A stretch of DNA of 20,632 nt from F1-120-MAGs238 sp964484185. GTDB lineage: Bacteria; Planctomycetota; Phycisphaerae; Phycisphaerales; UBA1924. How positions within the stretch are numbered: the first letter of the stretch is position 1; the number at the start of each line of letters is the position of its first letter. A program made the translations under genes and the position numbers. Location of the stretch: positions 1 to 20,632 of the forward strand of contig CAZAEQ010000058.1 in NCBI GenBank assembly GCA_964484185.1, in the 5' to 3' direction. This document shows positions 1 to 8,103 of this stretch, piece by piece. The notes under the pieces are model-generated. The model had not been told where the DNA came from and searched no databases. It saw only the letters and a list, made by a program, of their open reading frames with translations.

Positions 1-1091
1 GCGAGAATTTCACCCTTGACATCGTATGTTATTTTAATGGAACGGTCGCCGCCGGCAACGGCGGTCGTTCCGTAGGCGACGTTGGTCCCCTGGGCGGTGA
101 GGTTGGATGCCATGGCGTTCACGTAGTCGGTGAGGTCTTTCCATGTACCTGCAACGCCCGCCACCACGGCCTGGCCGCCGAGCCTGCCATCAGTACCGAC
201 TTCGCGGGCCACACGCGTCACTTCTGAAGCGAAGGAACGCAGCTGATCGACCATGGTGTTGATGGCTTCCTTGAGCTGGAGAATTTCGCCGCGGACGTCG
301 ACGGTAATTTTGCGGGACAAGTCGCCGTTTGCCACGGCGATGGTCACATCGGCGATGTTGCGCACTTGGGCGGTGAGGTTGCCTGCCATCTGGTTGACGG
401 ACTCGGTGAGTTCTTTCCAGACGCCCGACACGCCTTTGACCTGGGCCTGGCCGCCGAGCTTGCCTTCGGTGCCGACTTCGCGGGCGACGCGCGTCACTTC
501 TGAGGTGAAGACGGAGAGCTGCTCAATCATGGTATTGACGAGCTTGGCAGATCGAAGGAATTCGCCTTTGAGCTGGCGTCCGTCAACTTCCAACTCCATG
601 GATTGTCCCAGGTCACCTTTTGCGACAGCGCCGATGGTTCGTGCGACCTCTGTGGTGGGGCGCACAAGATCGTCGAGCAGCGTGTTAATTGAATCCACTT
701 TGGTGGCCCAGGCGCCAAGTGCGCCAGGAACGGACATTCTCTGCTTTAACCGCCCTTCTTTCCCGACGACCGTACTGAGTCGCGCCACTTCCTTAGCGAT
801 GCGATCCTCCTGCATGATGGTCTGGTTGAAGGCCTCGGCAATACGACCCTCCGCTCCTGGCCAGCTCGTGGGCAGACGCACGGAGAAGTCTCCATCGCGA
901 AAGGCGACGATTGCGGCCAAGATTGCACGTGACCGTGCATCGATCGAATCTTCGAGAGTTGGCCGTGCATTCTTAGTTCTTTGGATGGGCTCCAACAGGA
1001 CGGTTTGCCCATTGGATCTGGCGGAGTAAGACGGTGATCGTGTCGAAGAGTTCGTGCTTCGAGCGGTGCGCTGCTTCACGGGAGATTTCAT
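1..1091 (-). CDS. HAMP-array sensor histidine kinase, N-terminal part (runs off the left edge)
   Basis: The visible 363 residues form a soluble signalling protein with no signal peptide or membrane segment. A basic, Ser/Thr-rich, probably disordered tail (residues 1-50) is followed by a divergent HAMP-like unit (about 57-140, with DGDFSVRL), then modules at about 141-235, 236-327 and 328 onward. Modules two and three align with a 92-residue (276-bp) period and share the segments DVRGEI/DVKGEIL and EVTRVAREVGT. This layout is typical of bacterial relatives of fungal Nik1/Os-1 hybrid kinases, where HAMP arrays precede HisKA, HATPase and receiver domains; those would lie outside the window, so kinase activity is inferred. 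The ATG at 1091 has GGAG eight bases upstream, and a TGA at 1131-1133 closes the frame above it. It is divergent from a single-domain receiver gene, a possible phosphotransfer partner. A chemoreceptor-like HAMP protein is the less likely alternative. Confidence 0.85.
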   Translation of the reverse strand, partial: MKSPVKQRTARSTNSSTRSPSYSARSNGQTVLLEPIQRTKNARPTLEDSIDARSRAILAAIVAFRDGDFSVRLPTSWPGAEGRIAEAFNQTIMQEDRIAKEVARLSTVVGKEGRLKQRMSVPGALGAWATKVDSINTLLDDLVRPTTEVARTIGAVAKGDLGQSMELEVDGRQLKGEFLRSAKLVNTMIEQLSVFTSEVTRVAREVGTEGKLGGQAQVKGVSGVWKELTESVNQMAGNLTAQVRNIADVTIAVANGDLSRKITVDVRGEILQLKEAINTMVDQLRSFASEVTRVAREVGTDGRLGGQAVVAGVAGTWKDLTDYVNAMASNLTAQGTNVAYGTTAVAGGDRSIKITYDVKGEIL

Positions 1092-1409
1092 CGAGGCGGC
1101 TCCACAGTAAAAGGCTGGTGTTTTCGAGGTCAGTCCGTCGTTCAGGCAACCATCCTAAGGGTAACAACTCCCGATTTTGAGGTACAAAATGAGTGGGAGA
1201 TAGAAAACAAGCAAACTTCCCCTATGCTTGATTCTCTCGCTGTAAATCGATTGCTTGTGCACAGACCACGATCGCAAATCACCGGTCGAAGTTTGTTAAA
1301 GAACTGTTAAAACAATGAACGCAAGAATTCGCAATGCGCGAGCGGAATTTCGATCGATTGCGGGTATGCTTGGATAGCAATGAGTTGATGATTTTTTAGA
1401 GGTCTCGGC
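1092..1409. other. Intergenic region between divergent kinase and receiver genes
   Basis: This 318-bp stretch separates two divergent signalling genes and must hold both promoters. I see no convincing coding frame: a 64-codon minus-strand frame at 973-1167 overlaps the kinase start but has no ribosome-binding site or family features. No clear -35/-10 pair was found. The only structured element is the 11-bp-period direct repeat listed separately. Confidence 0.6.
1294..1311. promoter_or_regulatory. 11-bp-period direct repeat, PhoB/PhoP-box-like
   Basis: TGTTAAA occurs at 1294-1300 and again at 1305-1311. On the minus strand this reads TTAACA, five bases, TTAACA. Two hexamers one helical turn apart is the arrangement bound by OmpR/PhoB-class response regulators such as Bacillus PhoP. 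It lies about 100 bp upstream of the receiver gene. Function is inferred from form only. Confidence 0.3.
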
Positions 1410-1835
1410 ATGCCCACCAACAATCGTTGCAAGAGCCCGACGCGAGTATTGTGCATCGATGACAGTGTTGATATGACACTCATGATGCAGATGCTGATCG
1501 ACGCTGAGTCGATGATGCAATGCATTGGGTGCCTTGCGTCAGCGGACAACCTCGTAGAGAGAGTTGCCGCTTTACAACCACCCGCGGATGTGATGGTGCT
1601 CGATGCAACGATGCCCGGGGACGACCCATTAACCGCTATGAACGAGTTGTCCGTGGAATTTCCAACAATCAAGACGATTGTCTATAGCGGGCATGACGAC
1701 GAAGAGTTCGTGGCTCGGGTGAAAGCTCTTGGAGGGTGGGGGTGTGTCTCTAAGCGCGATGAGCCGGAAGTCATCGTGCGAGCCATCCGCGAAGTAGCCG
1801 CAGGGAAGCAGTGGTTTCCGGCGTCTAAGCGCTGA
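1410..1835 (+). CDS. Single-domain response regulator (CheY-like receiver)
   Basis: The 141-residue protein is one receiver domain with no output domain. The acidic pair is D17-D18, the phosphoacceptor is D65 in VMVLDATMPG, the switch Ser is S93 in IVYSG, and the conserved Lys is K115 in CVSKRDE. All positions needed for phosphorylation are present. AGAGG seven bases before the ATG supports the start. Such proteins work by phosphorylation-dependent contact with another protein, or as phosphorelay intermediates. The gene is divergent from the HAMP-array kinase, so that kinase is the obvious candidate donor, but this is inference. The first ten residues are a non-conserved tail. Downstream it converges on pntB with an 83-bp gap in which I see no good terminator. 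Confidence 0.88.
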   Translation: MPTNNRCKSPTRVLCIDDSVDMTLMMQMLIDAESMMQCIGCLASADNLVERVAALQPPADVMVLDATMPGDDPLTAMNELSVEFPTIKTIVYSGHDDEEFVARVKALGGWGCVSKRDEPEVIVRAIREVAAGKQWFPASKR

Positions 1836-1918
1836 ACGCGGTATCGCAGACATTCAAAATTCACGCCGCTTGGAAGGTTCGAGGAATACTGCTCTTAGCG
1901 CGCTTCTGGCGATGCGGT

Positions 1919-3340
1919 TCACGCACTCAGCTGCGCCAAAATCGCTTCCACCATCTTGCGTGCATCGCCAAAAAGCAGGACTGTGTTGTCTTTATAGAAC
2001 AACGGATTGTCGACACCGGCGTAGCCGCTGGCCATGCCGCGTTTCATGACGATGACGGTGCGGGACTTCCAGACCTGCAGCACCGGCATTCCTGCGATTG
2101 GGCTGGAAGGATCATCTTCGGCGGCGGGGTTCACGATGTCGTTTGCTCCGATGACCAGGACAAGATCGCAGTCGGGCAGGTCGTGGTTGACTTCTTCCAT
2201 TTCGTGCACAATGTCGTAAGGAATGTTGGCTTCAGCGAGCAAGACGTTCATGTGGCCAGGAAGTCGGCCAGCGACCGGGTGAATCGCGAACCGGACGCGG
2301 CTGCCCTGGTCGCGGAGGATTCTCGTGACTTGCGCGAGAGAGTGCTGAGCTTGTGCAACTGCCAGCCCGTAGCCGGGGACGATGACAATGTTGCGGGCTT
2401 GTTTCAGGAGTTCAACGGTTTTAGCAACATCGACGGAACGCACTTCGCCAGCAGGAGCGGAACCTGGTGCGGGGGCAGCACCTTCGGCCGCGCCGAAGCC
2501 GCCGAGGATAACGCTCACTATTGAGCGATTCATACCTCGACACATGACATAACTGAGGATCGCGCCGCTGCTGCCGACAAGTGCGCCAGTGATGATGAGC
2601 AGGTCGTTCTCAAGCATGAAACCCGCTGCGGCGGCTGCCCAACCGGAGTAACTGTTGAGCATTGACACGACGACGGGCATGTCAGCTCCGCCGATCGCCA
2701 TGACAGAATGCACGCCGAGGATCGCGGTAATTGCCGTTGCAATGAGCAGTGGGGCGAGCCCAGCGCCTTCATCCATGCGGTAGAACCAGACTCCCAAGAC
2801 GACAGTGATAACGGCGAGTACTGCATTGAGCAAGTGACGGGCAGGGAGAATCAGAGGCTTGCCGGAAAGGAGACCCTGGAGCTTTGCGTAGGCGATGACG
2901 GAGCCTGCGAATGTGATGGACCCAATACAGACACCGACGAAAATCTCAATGAGGTGGATGATCTGTTCGCCGCGAGACATTGCGTGACTGTGGCCGCCGA
3001 GATATGTGGCGATGCCCACCAGAACTGCTGCCAGGCCGACAAAGCTGTGAAGAATCGCAACAAGCTGCGGCATGTTGGTCATTTGCACGCGACGAGCGAT
3101 AACGGCGCCGATCAGGGCGCCCGGAATGAGCGCCGCGGCAAGAATTCCATAGGCACTTGCGCCGCCATTAAAAAACTCAGTCCGAAATGCGGTTGCCGCG
3201 AGCGCGACGAGCATTCCAATGATTCCCAGCATATTTCCGCGGCGCGAAGATTCCTGGCGAGAGAGTCCGCCCAGGCACAAAATGAACATCACGCTGGCGG
3301 CGATGTAAGCGACGGTTGCGAGATTATCAAAGTGTTCCAT
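1919..3340 (-). CDS. pntB: NAD(P) transhydrogenase subunit beta
   Basis: PntB is the membrane and NADP(H)-binding half of the proton-translocating transhydrogenase, which drives hydride transfer from NADH to NADP+ with the proton gradient. The 473 residues match the family length (about 460). Residues 1-275 hold a series of hydrophobic helices (domain II), including the conserved SVMAIGGADMPVVVSMLNSYSGWAAAAAGF stretch around 212-241. A linker rich in Ala, Pro and Gly (about 283-299) precedes domain III, whose NADP site shows GYGLAVAQAQ at 323-332 and later VIGANDIVNPAAEDDP and KRGMASGYAGVDNPLF. It starts four bases after the pntA stop, so the two are co-transcribed and probably translationally coupled. 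It supplies NADPH for biosynthesis or redox defence. No oddities. Confidence 0.97.
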   Translation of the reverse strand: MEHFDNLATVAYIAASVMFILCLGGLSRQESSRRGNMLGIIGMLVALAATAFRTEFFNGGASAYGILAAALIPGALIGAVIARRVQMTNMPQLVAILHSFVGLAAVLVGIATYLGGHSHAMSRGEQIIHLIEIFVGVCIGSITFAGSVIAYAKLQGLLSGKPLILPARHLLNAVLAVITVVLGVWFYRMDEGAGLAPLLIATAITAILGVHSVMAIGGADMPVVVSMLNSYSGWAAAAAGFMLENDLLIITGALVGSSGAILSYVMCRGMNRSIVSVILGGFGAAEGAAPAPGSAPAGEVRSVDVAKTVELLKQARNIVIVPGYGLAVAQAQHSLAQVTRILRDQGSRVRFAIHPVAGRLPGHMNVLLAEANIPYDIVHEMEEVNHDLPDCDLVLVIGANDIVNPAAEDDPSSPIAGMPVLQVWKSRTVIVMKRGMASGYAGVDNPLFYKDNTVLLFGDARKMVEAILAQLSA

Positions 3341-3344
3341 AAAG

Positions 3345-4919
3345 TCAGGCCTGCTTTCGGAACATGGCGAGCATTCGCTGTGTGATGAGGAATCCGCCAG
3401 AAATGTTGATTGCTGCTATGAGGACTGCGATGGCTCCGAGAATTGCAGGTGCGCCGCTGGGTGCGCCACCGAGTTGAAGCATGCCGCCGATCAAGATGAT
3501 TCCGCTGACTGCGTTTGTCACGCTCATGAGCGGTGTGTGCAGCGCGGGTTTGACATTCCAGACAACCTGCCAGCCGACAAAGCATGCGAGGATGAAAACG
3601 GTGAAGTGACTGAGGAACGAGGAAGGGGCGAGAATTCCGATGGCGAGCATTGCAAGGCCGGCGAGCGCGATCCAAACAGCGGTTTTGCCGGATGTTACTG
3701 CCGCGGCAACGTTTTTTGTTTCGCCTTGTACGACATGCTTCACATTTGGAGTTTCGACTGCGACACCGGGTTCTGGCGGCGGCGGCGGAGTTGGGGGCGG
3801 CCAGGTGATGCGACCTTCATGAGTTACGAGTGCGCCGCGAACCACCTGATCTTCGGTGTTGATGACGATCTTGCCATCTTTCCAAGTTTCTTCGAGCAGG
3901 GTCGCGACAGTTGTTCCGTACAACTGACTGGAAAGACTGGCCATGCGGCCTGGGAGATCGGTGTAGCCAATGACCGTGACGCCTTTATGTACGGTCACTT
4001 CGCCGGGTTTGGTCATGGCACAGTTTCCGCCTTGTTCGGCGGCGAGATCGACAATGACCGAGCCGGGCTTCATGCTCTCGACCATGCCGGCGGTGATGAG
4101 TTTGGGCGCGGGCTTTCCAGGGATGAGAGCGGTGGTGACGATAATGTCGACCTGCATTGCCTGAGCCGCGAACAAAGCCATTTCGGCTTGCACGAACGAA
4201 TTGCTCATTTCTTTTGCGTAGCCGCCGGTTCCTTCGCCTTCTTCCTTGAAATCAAGTTCGAGATATTCGGCGCCGACGCTTCGGACCTGGTCGCGTGTGG
4301 CTGCGCGAGGGTCAAATGCGCGGACGATTGCTCCCAGCGAGCGGGCGGTGCCGATGGCTGAGAGGCCTGCAACGCCTGCGCCGATGACCAGGACTTTGGC
4401 GGGATCGGTGCGGCCAGCAGCTGTAATCTGACCTGCGAAGAAGCGCGGGTAGTTGTTGGCAGCTTCGATGATGGCGCGATAGCCAGCGATATTCGCCATT
4501 GCGCTGAGAGCATCCATCTTTTGTGCGCGAGTGATTCGCGGGACACAGTCCATGGCCAGCGCGGTGACGCGTCTGGCGCAAAGGCGGTCGAGCAAGGGGC
4601 GATTCTGTGCGGGCCACATGAAGCTGACGAGAAGCGAGCCTTCAGGGAGAAGATCGGCTTCATGCATGGCCAGAGCGGGATGCTCTTCGGGAGGTCGCAC
4701 TTTGAGGACTATTTGAGCACTTGCCCAAAGCGCGCGGATATCAGAGACGATGGTTGCGCCAGCTTCTTCGTATGCGGCATCGGTGAGGTCGGTGTCTACG
4801 CCTGCGCCGGATTGGACGGCGACTTCAAATCCAAGCTTGCGGAGTTTGAGCACCGTTTGCGGCGTGGCGGCAACGCGACGTTCTCCGGCGTGAATTTCTT
4901 TGGGGATGACAACTTTCAT
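3345..4919 (-). CDS. pntA: NAD(P) transhydrogenase subunit alpha
   Basis: PntA carries the NAD(H)-binding domain I and the first membrane helices of the transhydrogenase. The N-terminus MKVVIPKEIHAGERRVAATP matches the family start, and the Rossmann motif GAGVAG is at about 180-185. Further conserved stretches are AFDPRAATRDQV and VDLAAEQGGNCAMTKPGE. A proline-rich linker (about 373-384) leads to four hydrophobic segments (about 413-431, 438-454, 467-483, 491-511). The 524 residues fit the fused single-chain alpha type (E. coli, about 510) rather than the split alpha1/alpha2 type. An in-frame ATG at 4967 would add 16 residues, but a -10 box overlaps that codon and homology begins at 4919, so the shorter form is preferred. 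Neither start has a clear Shine-Dalgarno sequence. Confidence 0.94.
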   Translation of the reverse strand: MKVVIPKEIHAGERRVAATPQTVLKLRKLGFEVAVQSGAGVDTDLTDAAYEEAGATIVSDIRALWASAQIVLKVRPPEEHPALAMHEADLLPEGSLLVSFMWPAQNRPLLDRLCARRVTALAMDCVPRITRAQKMDALSAMANIAGYRAIIEAANNYPRFFAGQITAAGRTDPAKVLVIGAGVAGLSAIGTARSLGAIVRAFDPRAATRDQVRSVGAEYLELDFKEEGEGTGGYAKEMSNSFVQAEMALFAAQAMQVDIIVTTALIPGKPAPKLITAGMVESMKPGSVIVDLAAEQGGNCAMTKPGEVTVHKGVTVIGYTDLPGRMASLSSQLYGTTVATLLEETWKDGKIVINTEDQVVRGALVTHEGRITWPPPTPPPPPEPGVAVETPNVKHVVQGETKNVAAAVTSGKTAVWIALAGLAMLAIGILAPSSFLSHFTVFILACFVGWQVVWNVKPALHTPLMSVTNAVSGIILIGGMLQLGGAPSGAPAILGAIAVLIAAINISGGFLITQRMLAMFRKQA

Positions 4920-4965
4920 GGGGTGTGCGCTTTTGCTAGAGGGGTGGGCATGAGAGATTTGCTGC

Positions 4966-4994
4966 ATTGTGGACCTGAAGGCTAACTATGTCAA
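4966..4994 (-). promoter_or_regulatory. Candidate sigma-70 promoter of pntAB
   Basis: On the minus strand TTGACA (4994-4989) is followed by 17 bases and CACAAT (4971-4966), four of six matches to TATAAT. Transcription would start near 4960, giving a leader of about 40 bases to the ATG at 4919 and leaving the upstream ATG at 4967 largely within the -10 box. Confidence 0.55.
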
Positions 4995-5126
4995 GATTCT
5001 CGTGAAAAAGCGAGCGGCCAACTGATACTTCCCAGTAGTGAGAAACCGGTATGAGATACGAAGGTCTGTTAAGATGATTGGAAATAGTTCAGGGATCGAA
5101 TTGCGAGACTCGGCCGCATCGGTTGA

Positions 5127-6986
5127 ATGGAAGGCGGAAAACGCGTGAATGTGCAGACATTGGTGCCGATTGTATTTTGGGCTGGCGCGACAGCAATTGC
5201 ACAGGTTGTACCCACACCGGCGGCGACACCGGCAGAGGTTGTGGTATCCGGGCGGACTTCCACATTGAAAGCGATCGCAATTGAGAATGTGGGGCAGAAC
5301 ATCCCCGCTACGTTTTCGAATGATCGACTCAAGAACGCAGAAGGGTTCAACTGGTTTGTGAGCCAGCACTACGCGCTGCAGACTGATTATGACGCTGGGC
5401 GAGCGAAGCACTATCTGACGCTGCTGGAGCTGGCCTATCCGCACTATGTGGAGCTGTTTGGACGGGAGATTGCCGGCATTGACCAGAAGCGAATGGCGGT
5501 GATCTATGGGAGCAGCACCGATTCGCTCAAAGCAGTGTTGGCGGCAGATGGCATTTCCTGGGACTTTGGCGGCGGAGGTATTACGTACGAAGGCATCAAC
5601 GCCGCATTTAACTATCCAAGCGGAAGCCTGCAGTATCATCAACGATATATCATATTGCACGAATGTGCACATCTTTACCAGGATTGCCTCAACGGCACCA
5701 CGATGACTACGCCGTACTGGTACTACGAAGGTGTCGCGGATTCGATTTCCAGCCACGTGTGGGAGGAGTCGCGGCAGCGGCTGACGATGGAGGTGCTTGA
5801 CAAGGCCGCGATCAGTAACTGGTACGATGAGGGCCTGCTTGTTCTGGCGCGGCAGCCTTTTAAGGCAAGTGATATTCTGAGCGGGCGGCGCGGCGAGCGG
5901 AGTGTCAACTTTCTGCTGGTGAATTATTTCCGCACGGATATGCATCGAATGGTTCGTTGGCGGATCTGGCAGGATGAACTCTTTCGACTGAATCTCTATC
6001 ACGGACACCAGGGAGACTCTGACCGGTTGATAGAGGAGCTGTTTGGCAGCGCTCAACTCGACATTGATTTTGATAAGTGGTTGAAAGACCGGCGGTCGTC
6101 ATTTCACTATGTTGATTGGGGTTGGGAGCAGGATGGGGACAGCTTGATCTCGTATGGATGGCCGCAGACCGGGGCGTTTTCGCAGACTGATTTGAAGTAT
6201 GTGCCGGGAGAAGCATTGCGAGACGGTCCACTTGTGCTCGACTATCCACATCAACCGCAGTCTGCACTGGTTGGAAAGTGCGAGTTTGGAGTGAAGGAGC
6301 CCGTTGTTGGATGTCTTGTGAGCTTTAAGGCGAATCCTGAGCGCGGCGTTGCGGGAATGGGGCTCGGAGTAGAAGGGCGGTCTTTTGTGCGGGTGATGGT
6401 CGAAGAGTGCAAGCGCCTGGTGGCAGATGGCACAGAGGTTGGTGCGGGGCGCGTCGCAGTTGAATTTTCGGAGGAGTTTCGAAATGGAATGGCGCGGTCG
6501 CAAGAGGTCGGGCTCACGCTGACGCTGGGGGGTGAAGAGCTTGTGATTGTCGCACGCACAGAGGGCGAGGCGCTTGAGTGCAGGCTTTCGCTGCCGCTCA
6601 CTGCCGTAGTACGGGATAGATTGATGTCGCGCCCCATGGCAGCGCTTTCGCGCGATGGGCGACACACGATTACGCCATATATTGGCCAGAAGCCAGCGAC
6701 AGAGGATTACTCTCGAATTGCGCCAGCTAATCGGTGGCGTTTCACGATGATGCCGGAGTTGTATTCTCTTGAGCGGGCAATATGGCGGCTTCAAAAACAG
6801 GCTCCGGACTCGCTGGTTGCGCTGCGAGACAAGTTGCTGGCGGCAGCAAACCAGGATTCGGATGGGCAGGCCGCGACACGATCTGGCTATTTGACCGGGC
6901 TTGCAACGGTTGTTGCCGACATTGTGAAATCTGCGGCGACTGCGGAGACTCGAGATGCCGCTATTGGTGAGCTTCGAGGCAAATGA
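5127..6986 (+). CDS. Exported HExxH zinc metallopeptidase-like protein
   Basis: The 619-residue protein begins with a short basic n-region (MEGGKR) and a hydrophobic stretch ending in ATAIAQ, consistent with a signal peptide cleaved near residue 26. The zincin motif is H178-E-C-A-H182 in IILHECAHLYQ, followed by E201 in YYEGVADSISSH, the right spacing for a third zinc ligand in gluzincin-type (peptidase MA / DUF1570-like) proteins. W198-Y200 next to the Glu is typical of that group. The C-terminal 280 residues look like beta-rich modules that I do not recognise. The ATG lacks a Shine-Dalgarno sequence; a GTG at 5145 behind a purine-rich run is an alternative that keeps the hydrophobic core. 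It is divergent from pntA and convergent with the dockerin gene, whose terminator abuts its stop. Substrate unknown; proteolytic activity is inferred from the motif. Confidence 0.75.
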   Translation: MEGGKRVNVQTLVPIVFWAGATAIAQVVPTPAATPAEVVVSGRTSTLKAIAIENVGQNIPATFSNDRLKNAEGFNWFVSQHYALQTDYDAGRAKHYLTLLELAYPHYVELFGREIAGIDQKRMAVIYGSSTDSLKAVLAADGISWDFGGGGITYEGINAAFNYPSGSLQYHQRYIILHECAHLYQDCLNGTTMTTPYWYYEGVADSISSHVWEESRQRLTMEVLDKAAISNWYDEGLLVLARQPFKASDILSGRRGERSVNFLLVNYFRTDMHRMVRWRIWQDELFRLNLYHGHQGDSDRLIEELFGSAQLDIDFDKWLKDRRSSFHYVDWGWEQDGDSLISYGWPQTGAFSQTDLKYVPGEALRDGPLVLDYPHQPQSALVGKCEFGVKEPVVGCLVSFKANPERGVAGMGLGVEGRSFVRVMVEECKRLVADGTEVGAGRVAVEFSEEFRNGMARSQEVGLTLTLGGEELVIVARTEGEALECRLSLPLTAVVRDRLMSRPMAALSRDGRHTITPYIGQKPATEDYSRIAPANRWRFTMMPELYSLERAIWRLQKQAPDSLVALRDKLLAAANQDSDGQAATRSGYLTGLATVVADIVKSAATAETRDAAIGELRGK

Positions 6987-7018
6987 AAAGAAAGAGAGCC
7001 GCTATTGCAGCGACTCTC
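6983..7018 (-). terminator. Rho-independent terminator of the dockerin-protein gene
   Basis: On the minus strand GAGAGTCGCT (7018-7009) pairs with AGCGGCTCTC (7003-6994) apart from one mismatch, with a five-base loop, and is followed by TTTCTTTTCATTT. It lies about 85 bp past the dockerin gene stop. The U-tract runs into the stop codon of the convergent metallopeptidase gene. There is no U-tract in the plus direction. Confidence 0.65.
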
Positions 7019-7102
7019 CTTCATAGGGGTTTGCAAGTAATTGAGGTGGATCGCGAATGGCCGCGATACACCCTGGTCCACGATTGCGGGAGTTTCGGAA
7101 AC

Positions 7103-8002
7103 TCAGCAACCGGTGCTGAACGCATCGACGAAGTCGAGGTAGTCAAAGAAGTCGACTACAAGATCAACGTTGAAGTCGGCTTCATCTGAAGTTGATGAGA
7201 ACGCATCGACAAAGTCGAGGTAGTCGAAGAAGTCGACGACGCCGTCCATGTTAAAGTCGGCAGCGCAGAACTGTTCGTATTCCGCATCATCCCAGTAGAT
7301 TGTTCCGGGTGAAGGAGTTCCATCTGGATTGAACCTGAAGAACTGGATCTTCACGCGATTTGGATTCGGGGGGAGTGTAAAGTAGCCGCCGGCTCCAAGG
7401 GTCGAATTGTCAATAACCGCGGCCTTAATCTGGCGACGGGTCAGGCGCATTTCCTTCTGAACCCATTGGCCATTTGTGTGGCCGGTGATGCTGCCGTCTT
7501 CGCTGGTCCAGGCATCTTGTGGAGACGAGCCGCCGGATGCGTTGGCGAGTTTAATGCTGAGTTTAATTCCTACCGCGACATCAGAGATTGCCTGAGCCTG
7601 GGGAATGTTGTACCACACGGCCACGCGAATACCGCCGCCGTCCCAGTTGTAGGAGGGGTCGTAGTAGGGGAATCCGGTTTGGAAGAAGTTGAGAGTGTCT
7701 GTGGTGATCTGCGAGAAGCCGCCGTTGCCAGGACCTTGCGAATCGTTGTAGCGGGTTTCAACGCATGAGGTGCCGGTGCGTGCGACGATCGGGAACAGGC
7801 CTTGTTCAACATCGGTGTTTGAGCGACGCTTGACACCTGTGTGGTTTGATCCGTTGTGCCAGCCTTCGGGTTCATTGTCGAGGCTGAAGACGTTTGGACT
7901 CTCAAAGCTGGGGTTGGTGAGGGGAAAAGTCTGGGCGAGGCAGAGCGATGGAACGGCACAGGCCGCCGCTGCCGCTACAAGAGTCTTCGAAAGCGTGTTC
8001 AT
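7103..8002 (-). CDS. Secreted carbohydrate-binding-like protein with double GC-type dockerin
   Basis: The 299-residue protein has a signal peptide (MNTLSKTLVAAAAACAVPSLCLAQ, cleavage near residue 23). Residues 24-245 form one beta-rich module with NPSFESP at 30-36, GWHNGS, and a closing IYWDDAEYEQF; this resembles CBM4/9-type jelly rolls in which the opening NPSFE and late Asp lie at calcium sites. No catalytic motif is seen. Residues 248-299 are two EF-hand-like repeats, ADFNMDGVVDFFDYLDFVDAF and ADFNVDLVVDFFDYLDFVDAF, ending in Cys: the GC-type dockerin found in Phycisphaerae, thought to act in anchoring or sorting. In the second repeat the usual loop Gly is Leu. AAGGA six bases before the ATG supports the start. 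The promoter carries a LacI-type operator, placing it in the sugar regulon. A substrate-capturing or adhesion role is inference. Confidence 0.85.
   Translation of the reverse strand: MNTLSKTLVAAAAACAVPSLCLAQTFPLTNPSFESPNVFSLDNEPEGWHNGSNHTGVKRRSNTDVEQGLFPIVARTGTSCVETRYNDSQGPGNGGFSQITTDTLNFFQTGFPYYDPSYNWDGGGIRVAVWYNIPQAQAISDVAVGIKLSIKLANASGGSSPQDAWTSEDGSITGHTNGQWVQKEMRLTRRQIKAAVIDNSTLGAGGYFTLPPNPNRVKIQFFRFNPDGTPSPGTIYWDDAEYEQFCAADFNMDGVVDFFDYLDFVDAFSSTSDEADFNVDLVVDFFDYLDFVDAFSTGC
7118..7237. repeat. Tandem repeat encoding the two dockerin halves
   Basis: Two 39-bp copies, 7118-7156 and 7199-7237, differ at two bases and lie 81 bp (27 codons) apart. They encode the two VDFFDYLDFVDAF segments of the dockerin. 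Such close DNA identity between the halves suggests a recent duplication or gene conversion. Confidence 0.85.
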
Positions 8003-8028
8003 GGTGAATCCTTGTAATAAAAGACGGT

Positions 8029-8042
8029 AGTAAACGCTTTCA
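8029..8042 (-). promoter_or_regulatory. LacI-family operator, dockerin-protein gene
   Basis: On the minus strand the site reads TGAAAGCGTTTACT, matching the 16443 operator at 12 of 14 positions. It begins on the last base of the -10 box, so a bound repressor would cover the transcription start. A weak second half-site (CGAAAGCG, 7988-7995) lies just inside the gene. Confidence 0.72.
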
Positions 8043-8069
8043 TTATGCGGATTTCAGCGACAATGTCAA
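8042..8069 (-). promoter_or_regulatory. Sigma-70 promoter of the dockerin-protein gene
   Basis: On the minus strand TTGACA (8069-8064), a 16-bp spacer and CATAAT (8047-8042, five of six to consensus). This is one of the strongest promoter matches in the window and gives a leader of about 35 bases. Confidence 0.68.
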
Positions 8070-8103
8070 CGGTGATTTATCCCTATTCACCACAAAAACT
8101 TCG

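Noticed and set aside
1..600. 276-bp repeats as a CRISPR or mobile repeat
   Set aside because: The period equals 92 codons and the repeats encode HAMP modules; there are no short direct repeats with spacers.
253..1029. 258-codon plus-strand frame opposite the HAMP-array kinase
   Set aside because: It is the complement of strongly conserved HAMP modules; the protein is Ser/Arg/Thr-rich, has no family features and owes its length to the repeat composition of the other strand.
973..1167. 64-codon minus-strand frame overlapping the kinase start, possibly a frameshifted N-terminus
   Set aside because: Related kinases have a basic, disordered N-terminus like the in-frame one from 1091, which also has a GGAG ribosome-binding site; no frameshift is needed.
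2708..4361. Long plus-strand frames opposite pntB and pntA (2708-3385, 3474-4361)
   Set aside because: They are antisense to fully conserved transhydrogenase domains and are rich in Cys, Asp, Glu and His without any recognisable motif.
5266..5279. Operator-like TGAAAGCGATCGCA
   Set aside because: It has only one good arm, lies inside the metallopeptidase coding sequence and is not near a promoter.
4986..6056. 356-codon minus-strand frame opposite the metallopeptidase
   Set aside because: The plus-strand frame has a signal peptide and an HExxH site; the antisense product is Arg/His/Ile/Cys-rich with no domain.
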